Of a DNA stretch of 64,000 nucleotides, positions 19,202-27,071 are shown in pieces. This DNA comes from Mucilaginibacter endophyticus (GTDB taxonomy: Bacteria > Bacteroidota > Bacteroidia > Sphingobacteriales > Sphingobacteriaceae). Every line of letters starts with the position of its first letter. Position 1 is the first letter of the stretch. Below the pieces are notes generated by a model that worked only from the letters and a program-made list of their open reading frames with translations, did no database searches and was not told where the DNA came from. The stretch is taken from the NCBI RefSeq assembly GCF_003351025.1, contig NZ_QPCG01000002.1, positions 496,001-560,000 of the forward strand. The letters are read 5' to 3'. Made by a program: the position numbers and the translations under genes.

Positions 19202-19903
19202 ATGAACCTAAAAGTAATTGCCTTTGATGCCGACGATACCCTTTGGGTAAATGAACCTTATTTTCAAGCTACTGAGGAAAGGTTTTGCAGCCTGCTCGAA
19301 AACTTTTCGCCCCAGCATACCATTTCCAAAGAGCTTTTTAAGGTGGAGGTCGATAACCTTTCGCTTTACGGCTATGGAATAAAAGGCTACATCCTCAGCA
19401 TGATAGAAGCCGCGCTGAGTATTTCTGAAAAAAGCATCAGTGTTGAAGTAGTTGAAACCATTTTGCAATACGGCAAGGATATGCTTAATCAGCCAATAGA
19501 GATATTAAATGATGTGGAGCATGTGCTCTCTTCTTTAAAAGACAATTACCGACTGGTTGTTGCCACCAAAGGCGATTTGCTTGATCAGGAGCGCAAACTC
19601 AAAAAATCTGGCCTGGCGCATTACTTTCACCACATCGAGATCATGAGCGATAAGAATGAGGATGACTACATCAAGCTGATCAAACACCTTGATATTAATC
19701 CCGAAGAGTTTATGATGATTGGCAACTCCCTGAAATCAGATGTAATGCCCGTGATCAATATTGGCGGGCACGCGGTGCACGTTCCGTTTCATACCACATG
19801 GGCGCATGAACATGTAGAAACCGTTTTAACTCACGAAAACTTCAGGCAGGTTGATAAGATCAGCGAGGTGTTGGAATTGATGAAGTTAAGTTCTAAGTCG
19901 TAA
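19202..19903 (+). CDS. HAD family hydrolase
   Basis: 233 aa from ATG 19202 (MNLKVIAFDADDTLW); a TTG 27 bp upstream would add nine atypical residues. Motif I is DADDT (Asp9 and Asp11), motif II VVATKG, motif III the Lys in QERKLKKSGL, and motif IV MMIGNSLKSDVMP. The alpha-helical cap between motifs I and II (about 20-100) fits subclass I HAD phosphatases like YjjG or phosphoglycolate phosphatase. Cytosolic; substrate unknown. Convergent with the GNAT gene, sharing an inverted repeat at the ends. Confidence 0.85.
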   Translation: MNLKVIAFDADDTLWVNEPYFQATEERFCSLLENFSPQHTISKELFKVEVDNLSLYGYGIKGYILSMIEAALSISEKSISVEVVETILQYGKDMLNQPIEILNDVEHVLSSLKDNYRLVVATKGDLLDQERKLKKSGLAHYFHHIEIMSDKNEDDYIKLIKHLDINPEEFMMIGNSLKSDVMPVINIGGHAVHVPFHTTWAHEHVETVLTHENFRQVDKISEVLELMKLSSKS

Positions 19904-19939
19904 GTCTTATGGTGAATTTATATAAATAGACTTAGAACT
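19889..19939. terminator. Inverted repeat between convergent HAD and GNAT genes
   Basis: AGTTCTAAGTC (19889-19899) and its exact complement GACTTAGAACT (19929-19939) are separated by 29 nt that also contain AAGTCTTA-type sub-repeats. The left arm overlaps the last codons of the HAD gene. A bidirectional terminator role is likely though no long T-run is present. Confidence 0.5.
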
Positions 19940-19966
19940 CAAGACTTCCTACTTCAGACTTAAAAA

Positions 19967-20479
19967 TCAAATACTCTTCTCCATTACTATCAGCTCAATG
20001 CGCTGTTTAGCATCGCCAAAACGTCCGTGTGAGTGAAAAGGCTGAATCTCACCGGTTGGTTTATAACCGCGGCGCTCATACCAGCTTATCAGTTCAAAAC
20101 GGGTGCTAATTACGGTCATGGTTAAAGTATCGCAATTATATTTCCGCGCGTAAACCTCAGCTTCTTCAATCAGAGCACGGCCTACTCCTTTATTTTGCAG
20201 TAACGGCGACACGCTGAACATACCAACGTACAATTTGGGATGCCTTACCTCAAGATATACCGTACCGGTTATGTATCCGTCTTCATCGGTATGTTTCAAG
20301 ATGATTATCTTTTCATCCTGCATATATTGGTTAAGCGTTTCCTCATCAATGCGGAGGCCACCAATCAAATCTGCTTCGGTTGTCCATCCCTGTTTCGAGC
20401 TTTCGCCACGGTAAGCACTATTTATTAAAACATTAAGTTCGGGCACATCAACAAGAGTAGCCTGGGTAATAACGGGCAT
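19967..20479 (-). CDS. GNAT family N-acetyltransferase
   Basis: 170 aa. Typical GNAT order: ATLVDVPELNVLINSAY at the N-terminus, then GTVYLEV and LYVGMFSVSPLLQNKGVGRALIEEAE. The last stretch holds the acetyl-CoA pyrophosphate loop (Q/RxxGxG/A as QNKGVG). It continues CDTLTMTVISTRFELISWYERRGYKPTGE. Acetylates an amine of an unknown small molecule or protein. No operon partner. Confidence 0.85.
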   Translation of the reverse strand: MPVITQATLVDVPELNVLINSAYRGESSKQGWTTEADLIGGLRIDEETLNQYMQDEKIIILKHTDEDGYITGTVYLEVRHPKLYVGMFSVSPLLQNKGVGRALIEEAEVYARKYNCDTLTMTVISTRFELISWYERRGYKPTGEIQPFHSHGRFGDAKQRIELIVMEKSI

Positions 20480-20652
20480 ATCATAAAATTTAAGGACGCT
20501 AAAGGTAATACTTGCTAATTTAAATTAAAGACTTTAAATCATAATTTTAAAGCTCTTACCTGCTCCATTTAGCATTTGCCGTTATAATGTCTTCAAGCTA
20601 TTCTATAAATTATTCTCGGGTACACGGTCGTCAAATGACATTAAAAAAGCTA

Positions 20653-20666
20653 TGGTTTTAAAACCA
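20653..20666. promoter_or_regulatory. 14-bp palindrome upstream of cbpA
   Basis: TGGTTTTAAAACCA is a perfect palindrome about 50 bp before the cbpA start. It lies directly upstream of TATATTTA (20672-20679), a -7-like box. Its position suits an operator for the cbpA-cbpM operon, but no known regulator consensus was recognised. Confidence 0.3.
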
Positions 20667-20716
20667 AGCTGTATATTTAGTAGTTAATAACACATCTGTT
20701 TATATTATACCCCGCC

Positions 20717-21643
20717 ATGGCTTTTATAGATTATTACAAAGTATTAGAGCTTGATAAAAACGCGTCTGAAAAGGATATAAAAAATGCTTACCGTAAACTG
20801 GCCCGCAAGTATCATCCCGATCTTAACCCCAATGATGAAGAGGCCAACAAAAAATTCCAGCAGTTAAACGAGGCTAACGAAGTTTTAAGCGATCCGGAAA
20901 AGCGAAAGAAATACGATAAATACGGCGAAAACTGGCAGCATGGTGAAGCGTACGAACAACAGGCCCGCCAGCAAGCGGGTGCGCAGGGCAGCGGCTACGG
21001 AGGCTATAGCGACTTCGGCGGCGCTGAGGGATTTGGAAGTGCTGAGGGATTTGGAAGCGAAGATTTTTCAGACTTCTTTCAATCCATGTTTGGCGGTGCA
21101 GGTGGCTCACGTGGCGGCAGACAGGCAAAATATCGCGGGCAGGATTATAATGCTTCTTTAAGCTTAAACCTGCGTGATGTTATTGAAACACACAAACAAA
21201 CGCTCTCTGTTAATGGCAAAAATATCCGCATAACTATACCCGCCGGTGTTGAAAACGGACAAACCATTAAAATAGCCGGGCACGGTGCCCCCGGTGTAAA
21301 CGGCGGCCCTGCGGGCGATCTTTATATTCAGTTTAATGTTGCTCCCGATCCGGACTTTAAACGCGATGGCAATAACTTATATACCATACAAAAGCTTGAC
21401 CTGTACACAGCTGTATTAGGAGGAGAAGTAACAGCAGAAACTTTGACGGGTAAAGTAAAAATCAAAGTAAAGCCCGAAACGCAAAATGGAACAAAGGTAA
21501 AACTGAAAGGCAAAGGGATGCCCGTATACAAAAAGGATAATGAGTTCGGCGATCTTTACCTTACTTACGATATCCAGACCCCAACCAACCTTACCGAAAA
21601 GCAAAAACAGTTATTTGAAGAATTAGCTAAATCTTCAGCCTAA
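20717..21643 (+). CDS. cbpA: DnaJ-type co-chaperone CbpA
   Basis: 308 aa. J domain at 1-70 with the HPD tripeptide at 33-35 (KYHPDLNP), a Gly/Phe/Ser-rich linker (about 85-140), then a DnaJ C-terminal substrate-binding region ([17 protein letters not shown] start, [36 protein letters not shown]). The Cys-rich zinc domain of true DnaJ is absent, so this is the CbpA class (type II). It stimulates the DnaK ATPase and delivers clients; E. coli CbpA also binds DNA. The cbpM modulator follows 12 bp downstream, which supports the assignment. Confidence 0.93.
   Translation: MAFIDYYKVLELDKNASEKDIKNAYRKLARKYHPDLNPNDEEANKKFQQLNEANEVLSDPEKRKKYDKYGENWQHGEAYEQQARQQAGAQGSGYGGYSDFGGAEGFGSAEGFGSEDFSDFFQSMFGGAGGSRGGRQAKYRGQDYNASLSLNLRDVIETHKQTLSVNGKNIRITIPAGVENGQTIKIAGHGAPGVNGGPAGDLYIQFNVAPDPDFKRDGNNLYTIQKLDLYTAVLGGEVTAETLTGKVKIKVKPETQNGTKVKLKGKGMPVYKKDNEFGDLYLTYDIQTPTNLTEKQKQLFEELAKSSA
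21023..21058 (+). repeat. 18-bp tandem duplication inside cbpA
   Basis: Two 18-bp units, 21023-21040 and 21041-21058, differ only in the last base and encode AEGFGS twice in the Gly/Phe linker. The unit keeps the reading frame, so copy number could vary between strains and change linker length. Confidence 0.85.
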
Positions 21644-21655
21644 ATTAAGAGCATT

Positions 21656-21943
21656 ATGAAAACAGCAGAATTAATAGCAGCAAACGATTTTTGTGTATAT
21701 CATAATGTTGAATACACTTTTATTACTTCATTACATGAAGCAGGATTGGTTGAGGTTACTATCATTAACGAAACCACTTTCATCCCTCAAACCGAATTAC
21801 AAAAGCTGGAAAAATTGATAACCCTGCATGAGCTGGATATAAATATAGCCGGCATCGAGGCAATCTCCCACCTGCTTGACCGGGTTGAAAAGCTACAACA
21901 GGATATGAGGTACTTAAAAAACAGGCTGAGTTTATACGAATAA
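21656..21943 (+). CDS. cbpM: Chaperone modulator CbpM
   Basis: 95 aa. MerR-like helix-turn-helix fold of the CbpM family: AANDFCVYHNVEYTFITSLHEAGLVEVT, then LEKLITLHELDINIAGIEAISHLLDRVEKLQQDMRYLK ending in a coiled-coil. CbpM binds the CbpA J domain and stops it from stimulating DnaK. It directly follows cbpA. Despite the fold it is not thought to bind DNA. Confidence 0.88.
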   Translation: MKTAELIAANDFCVYHNVEYTFITSLHEAGLVEVTIINETTFIPQTELQKLEKLITLHELDINIAGIEAISHLLDRVEKLQQDMRYLKNRLSLYE

Positions 21944-21979
21944 GTGGTCTTCTATTTACTGAACAAGACTTGATAAAAT

Positions 21980-23665
21980 TTACACCAGGTACTTATTCAT
22001 CATTCGCTCACTTATAATATTAGCTTCATCAATAACACGCTCAGGGTATCCCATCGATTTAAGAATCGCGATACCATTAGTGCTTTTAAGCAGGCCACGT
22101 TTTAGGAGATAGTCAAATACAAGCACGCGCCCATCTTTTGAATCGGAAAAGGAATATACTATAAAGTCTTCGTCGAGTAGTTCGGCCAGTTCAAGATCAT
22201 GGGTAGATACAAACACAAAATTCTGCTTAGCAGTGATATATGACAGTACCGATTTTGCGGCAGCTATGCGCTCAATGGTATTGGTACCTCTGAAAATTTC
22301 ATCGATTATAACCAGGCTTTTTATTTCTTCCTTTTGCGAACTGCCGTCGATGATATTTAATATTGCCGATGCCTGCGCCTGGAAATAACTCTTTTGCTCG
22401 TCAATATTATCGCCGGTTTTAATACTGGTTTGTATTTTTAGTACAGGTGCTTTGTAGGCCTTTGCACAACTGGTAAATATAGTTTGTGACAGTAGTGTAT
22501 TTAATGCCAGTGCTTTGATAAAAGTAGTTTTACCCGACATATTTGACCCTGTGATCAGCGCTCCCCTATCTGCATCTGTTGTATAAAGGGAATTGGCAAT
22601 ACAATCTTCTACCAGCGGATGAAAAAGTTCTGTAATTTCAAGTTTACCATCAGTACCCGTAAACTCTGGTTTAGCATATACAGGCAAACCCTCGCGTATT
22701 GACTGAATGGCTATCAACGTATCAGCCCAACCAATAAACTTATATACTTCTTTAATATCGCCACGGTATTTACTGATATATTTTAATGATGAAGTGTAAG
22801 TATTGGGCTCAATTACAAAAAGCAATTTAAACAGCTGAAAAGCTGCATACCCAATATCATTTGACTCGCCTACGAAGCCACTTTCCATATCCACAAATTT
22901 AAGCGCTCGCTTTAAACCGGTTAAATTGGTAAGAGATTGTTTTACCCCTGGAACCTGGCCAAATTTCCCGCTTTTTACCAATGTCACCGCAACTTTGTAC
23001 ATGATCAGCATCTGGGGCAATGATCTGGTATAGGTAGAAATTGTTTTTTGACTGGTAAAATGGATAGCGATATTGTAAGCAAACAACAACACTAAAAAGA
23101 TAAAGCTAAAAATATTGGGAATTACTGCCAGTGATATTAAAGCAGCGATAATCAGGAACGGAGAAACCCTGATGTAAAAATTCATCACCGGGGCAAATAC
23201 GGGCTTATGTTCTTTCAGAAAAAGATCGGCTATAAAATAAGCATCCGTACTATTAAGTTTTGATAGCTCCACTTCCAGTTTTTCTCTGCCCGGTTTGTCC
23301 AAATTAAGATCCTCAACACTATTATCAAGCTCATGTAAGGCATCAATATCGGTTGTTGGATTGTGCAGCAAATTATAGAAGTATTGTTTACCCGGTTTAC
23401 TGTTTGTACGGTCGATATAATTAAAAACGCTATTGAAGTCCAAATCGTTAGCTGTCTGGGCCGAGAGCTTATCTTTATTATTTATCGCGTCTAAGTAAAT
23501 CCTGATCAGGTCAAAGTTGCGGCGGGCATTCACCGGCTTCCCCCACTTACCCTGAACCTTCGCCAGCCTCTTTTTTGCCAGTCGTAACTTATTATAATAT
23601 GACTTGATAAAAAGCAACCCGATTATGATAAAAACAACTATTGCAGAAAAGACAAAGTAATACAT
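21980..23665 (-). CDS. Membrane-anchored MutS-family ATPase
   Basis: 561 aa. N-terminal hydrophobic helix (about 3-21), a helical region, two more hydrophobic stretches near 170-215, then MutS domain III-like helices and the domain V ATPase. That domain shows Walker A ITGSNMSGKTTFIKAL, signature-like SYFQAQASAI, Walker B SLVIIDEIFRGTN, and FVSTHDLELAEL. The mismatch-recognition and clamp domains of real MutS are missing. Such short MutS-related proteins are common in Bacteroidota; the role is unknown and mismatch repair should not be assumed. Convergent with cbpM, 36 bp apart. Confidence 0.8.
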   Translation of the reverse strand: MYYFVFSAIVVFIIIGLLFIKSYYNKLRLAKKRLAKVQGKWGKPVNARRNFDLIRIYLDAINNKDKLSAQTANDLDFNSVFNYIDRTNSKPGKQYFYNLLHNPTTDIDALHELDNSVEDLNLDKPGREKLEVELSKLNSTDAYFIADLFLKEHKPVFAPVMNFYIRVSPFLIIAALISLAVIPNIFSFIFLVLLFAYNIAIHFTSQKTISTYTRSLPQMLIMYKVAVTLVKSGKFGQVPGVKQSLTNLTGLKRALKFVDMESGFVGESNDIGYAAFQLFKLLFVIEPNTYTSSLKYISKYRGDIKEVYKFIGWADTLIAIQSIREGLPVYAKPEFTGTDGKLEITELFHPLVEDCIANSLYTTDADRGALITGSNMSGKTTFIKALALNTLLSQTIFTSCAKAYKAPVLKIQTSIKTGDNIDEQKSYFQAQASAILNIIDGSSQKEEIKSLVIIDEIFRGTNTIERIAAAKSVLSYITAKQNFVFVSTHDLELAELLDEDFIVYSFSDSKDGRVLVFDYLLKRGLLKSTNGIAILKSMGYPERVIDEANIISERMMNKYLV

Positions 23666-23758
23666 GCCTTAAAAATATAAATTTTTAATTAAACCTCGCT
23701 ACCCGTTAACAGTCATATCTACGTATCGCAATTGAGGTATTAACTAAAATTTACAACT

Positions 23759-24037
23759 ATGAAATTTATCCGATTTTCAATAATAGCTTTAGTAATGGTA
23801 TTTTCATTCCAATTTGCGAAAGCGCAAAGCGTATATGTAAGCGCTCATTTTGGACGTCCGTACCATAGGGTAGTTTACACAGATGGGTATTACGGAAGAC
23901 CTGTTTATTACGGCCGGGATGTATATTATGGCCGCCCTCATTATTACCGGGCAAGATATTACCGGTCGGGTTATTACTACGCGCCTGCATACTACAACAG
24001 GCATTACAGAGTTCATTCTTATTACAGGCATTGGTAA
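23759..24037 (+). CDS. Small secreted Tyr/Arg-rich protein
   Basis: 92 aa. Signal peptide 1-22 (SFQFAKAQ). The mature part is mostly Tyr, Arg, His and Gly with repeated Y-Y-G-R-P/D units (DGYYGRPVYYGRDVYYGRPHYY). Nothing enzymatic is visible. Such low-complexity exported proteins may coat the surface or bind metal or polyanions; that is speculation. Single gene followed by a strong terminator. Confidence 0.7.
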   Translation: MKFIRFSIIALVMVFSFQFAKAQSVYVSAHFGRPYHRVVYTDGYYGRPVYYGRDVYYGRPHYYRARYYRSGYYYAPAYYNRHYRVHSYYRHW

Positions 24038-24051
24038 TTTTATTGTGTGAT

Positions 24052-24080
24052 AAAAAGCCTCCGCGAACCGGGGGCTTTTT
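24052..24080. terminator. Bidirectional Rho-independent terminator
   Basis: A 12-bp stem (AAAAAGCCTCCG with CGGGGGCTTTTT, one G-U) encloses a CGAAC loop, with T-runs on both strands. It serves the Tyr-rich gene on plus and the PAS gene on minus. Confidence 0.85.
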
Positions 24081-24082
24081 AT

Positions 24083-26050
24083 TTAATCGTGACTGGCGGC
24101 GTCATTGGCCATTTCTATAATTACATTATCAAGACGTTCAAGTTCGGCTATCATATAATCAAGGGTTTCCGTATCAGTCGGGTTATCCTTCAACAAATCT
24201 GCAAGGCCTTTCAAATTAGCTACCGGGCTCCGCATATAGTGCGATTGTTTCCATGCCATATTTTTTATACGGTTAATATGATTATGGATCCTTTCATACG
24301 CGAGCTGCAGATTATTTTCAATATTCTTTCTATCAGTAATATCATAAAGCGCCATCATCAAACCTAATATATTCTCCTGATTATCCTTTATCGGGAAAAG
24401 GCGCACATAAAACCAGCATTTTGAACCATCGGCCTGGGGGTAGTCTACCTCATAGCTTACATTTTGTCCATTTAAAATCTGCCCGGTAAATTCAAGAAGT
24501 TGCGAAAACCGCTCTCTTGGAAAAAAATCAGATAACTTATCGCCATTTTGAGGGTCGTGATGAAACTGACTTTTTACAAACCCTACTGCTTTATGATTAA
24601 AAGCCTGAGCCTTAAAATCTTTATCAAAGAGGGCATATGCCGTATCGGTGGTGTTTAAAATAGTTTGCAGGTTTGCTTCTGATTTTTGGAGCAACTCTTC
24701 CGACCGGAGTTTTTCGGTGATATCATTAGCAATTGAAAGCCGTACTAAACGCCCTTCATAAACGATATCCTGCCCAAAAATTTGAACGTTGATCATCGAA
24801 CCATCTTTTCTGCGATGCAGTGTAGTTATAGTATTGCCCCATTTTGGTGCCGTTTCCGAATAGCCTTTGTACATTGCATCCCATTGTTCGGGCGGCCTGA
24901 CGTCTTTGATAGTCATGCTCAAAAACTCATCAGCCGTATAGCCGTAGTGTTTTATTGCGGCATGGTTCACAGCAATAATCGACAGATCATTTTTAGCTAT
25001 CATCCACATGGGCAAAGGGTTACTATCAAAAAGCAGCTTATATTTCTGTTCAGATTGTTTTAACTCTTCTTCAATCTTTTTCCGCTCGGTAATGTCTATC
25101 ATCGAACCAATGATGGTTGGCTCTTCATTAATCTGCGCCCTTGTTCCGTAAAACTCAACCCAATTATTTGAGCCATCCTTACAACGGCCCATAACCTCGT
25201 AATTAACACTTTCTACTTCACCCGACAACCTTGCCCTTACATGTTCCAGAACCATATCCTTATGGTACTCACTAATAATAACGTCAACAGATGAAACGCC
25301 TATCAATTCATGGGGTTCATAACCAAAAACCTGGGCAAATCGCGGGTTAACATAGGTAAAAGTGCCTTTTTGTACAATGTAAACCCCTACCATTGATTTT
25401 TCCGCCAGAGTACGGAATTTGAGTTCGGCCTCCTCAAGGCCGGCCTGCATAATTTTACGATTAGTAATATCACGGGCAATAACCAGTACGCTGTCTTTGG
25501 TAAATCTTTTTACATTGATCTCTACATCAAAAACCTGCCTGTTTTTCCTGATAAACCTGCGTTCCCGCATCACCGCAACATGCAAATCATCAGGGCCAAG
25601 CGTTACAGGTTCGGTTTTTAAGTTCTCAGGATCGATGATTTGTTCAATCTTAAGCTGCAATAACTCTTCACGGCTGTATCCCGTCATCCGGCACATGCTG
25701 GCATTCACTTCGGTGAAACACCCTGCAAAATCAATTACGTATATGGCATCTGACGCCTGTTCAATAAGAGATCGATATTTTTCTTCGCTTACTTCAAGTT
25801 TGGCAACTGTATTAACAAGCTCCGAGGCATGTTGCTGCATACTTTCAGTAAGGGCGTTATTTAGATCAATGATCTTATTTTCGTCTTCAGCCCTCTTTTT
25901 TTCAAGATAGGTAAGCAGCATCAAAGCGAAGCCGGCGACAACTATAACTACCACTAAGTTTAAAAACCATCCTGTTAGCAGCCAATTAAAAACAAGCATG
26001 ATAATCAGGCTTATAATAATAACAATCTTGTTTTTAAGCGGATAGTTCAT
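24083..26050 (-). CDS. Multi-PAS sensor with a DHp-like helix pair but no ATPase domain
   Basis: 655 aa. Two N-terminal membrane helices (about 9-45), a coiled coil, then four PAS domains (about 90-205, 210-330, 335-455, 460-575), each ending in a PAC-type ITDRK/ITERK segment. The C-terminus (576-655) has the pattern of a dimerisation/phosphoacceptor domain: WKQSHYMRSPVANLKGLADLL, with His604 in the usual H-box position, then a second helix. The protein stops there. No N, G1, F or G2 box follows, so it cannot phosphorylate itself. It may be a phosphotransfer or decoy partner of another kinase, or bind the DHp of neighbours. Confidence 0.85.
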   Translation of the reverse strand: MNYPLKNKIVIIISLIIMLVFNWLLTGWFLNLVVVIVVAGFALMLLTYLEKKRAEDENKIIDLNNALTESMQQHASELVNTVAKLEVSEEKYRSLIEQASDAIYVIDFAGCFTEVNASMCRMTGYSREELLQLKIEQIIDPENLKTEPVTLGPDDLHVAVMRERRFIRKNRQVFDVEINVKRFTKDSVLVIARDITNRKIMQAGLEEAELKFRTLAEKSMVGVYIVQKGTFTYVNPRFAQVFGYEPHELIGVSSVDVIISEYHKDMVLEHVRARLSGEVESVNYEVMGRCKDGSNNWVEFYGTRAQINEEPTIIGSMIDITERKKIEEELKQSEQKYKLLFDSNPLPMWMIAKNDLSIIAVNHAAIKHYGYTADEFLSMTIKDVRPPEQWDAMYKGYSETAPKWGNTITTLHRRKDGSMINVQIFGQDIVYEGRLVRLSIANDITEKLRSEELLQKSEANLQTILNTTDTAYALFDKDFKAQAFNHKAVGFVKSQFHHDPQNGDKLSDFFPRERFSQLLEFTGQILNGQNVSYEVDYPQADGSKCWFYVRLFPIKDNQENILGLMMALYDITDRKNIENNLQLAYERIHNHINRIKNMAWKQSHYMRSPVANLKGLADLLKDNPTDTETLDYMIAELERLDNVIIEMANDAASHD

Positions 26051-26219
26051 TCAAATTCAATAGTAAGCTAATGCCAGGGTAAAACGACTATCTAATTGGT
26101 TAACAAAACCGATTTAGGTGTATAATTGTAAATTACGACTAATCTATTAAAAATGAGAAGTATCAGTGAAATTATATGAAAATACCGGCAAATATTACGT
26201 AATAGGAACACTATTATTA

Positions 26220-26996
26220 TCACTTAGCTCTGTCTTTAAAAAAAGCGTTTAAAGCCTGCTGCGTAAAATCAGATAGCACCAACTCACCGCTAACTGCAGC
26301 ACGTTGTTTAAGTAAATTATCCCAATCGGCAGTGCCCTCCCAAAGCAACTGTTTTAAACAGGTCAGGGCTTCCGGATTATAGCAAGCAAGTTTTTGCGCA
26401 AGTTCGGACACTGCTACGTCAAGAGCCGGAAGATCTTCATGAACCTCATGGTATAAACCATTTTGTTTGGCCCATTGCGCCGTTTGAAAATCAGTGGCTT
26501 TAATAGTAAGCTGCGAAAATGCGGATAACCCTATTTTACGAATTACCGCCGGTGCTATCACAAACGGCCCTATGCCTATAGTTAGCTCGCTTAACTTTAT
26601 TGAAGCCGCCTCGCTGGCCAAACAGTAATCTGCCGCAGCAGCAAGGCCAACACCGCCCCCTACAGCCTTGCCTTGCACCCTTGCAATAATTATTTTAGGA
26701 CACTTACGACAGGCGTTTATCACGTTAGAAAAACCTTCGAAAAATAAAGCACCAGTTTCTTTGTCTTTGATCTGTAATAACTCGTCAAAGCTTGCACCTG
26801 CGCAAAAAGTACGGTCGCCATCACTCTTTAATACAATTACTTTTGTTTGCGGATCATCAGCCGCTTGATGTATTGCATAAGCCAGTTGCTTCAAAAGTGC
26901 AGATGGCAATGAATTTTGTGCTGGATGATAAAAGCTTATGGTAGTAACTCCATTGGGTTCCGTTACAATCGATATATTTCCGTTTTCGGCAGACAT
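26220..26996 (-). CDS. Enoyl-CoA hydratase/isomerase family protein
   Basis: 258 aa. The crotonase oxyanion-hole regions are GDRTFCAGASFDELL and VQGKAVGGGVGLAAAADYCLAS. LSELTIGIGPF provides the Glu matching Glu164 of rat hydratase, but the other catalytic Glu (in GGGCELA of the rat enzyme) is Gly here (GGGVGLA). One Glu is enough in several family branches, including isomerases and some hydratases, so it may not be a classical enoyl-CoA hydratase. Cytosolic. No fatty-acid or amino-acid degradation genes adjoin; the Kai operon lies just upstream on the same strand, 75 bp away. Confidence 0.8.
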   Translation of the reverse strand: MSAENGNISIVTEPNGVTTISFYHPAQNSLPSALLKQLAYAIHQAADDPQTKVIVLKSDGDRTFCAGASFDELLQIKDKETGALFFEGFSNVINACRKCPKIIIARVQGKAVGGGVGLAAAADYCLASEAASIKLSELTIGIGPFVIAPAVIRKIGLSAFSQLTIKATDFQTAQWAKQNGLYHEVHEDLPALDVAVSELAQKLACYNPEALTCLKQLLWEGTADWDNLLKQRAAVSGELVLSDFTQQALNAFFKDRAK

Positions 26997-27071
26997 AAAT
27001 TATTAGGTTTTACAGGCAATATACAGTAGTATTTATGTCAAATGCAATTTTGAGCGGGCACAAGCCGAAGC

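Noticed and set aside
21980..23665. Calling this gene mutS (mismatch repair)
   Set aside because: The mismatch-binding and clamp domains are missing and it has membrane segments.
25419..25910. 163-codon plus frame rich in Ser/Leu
   Set aside because: Antisense of the multi-PAS gene; composition matches reverse-complement coding.
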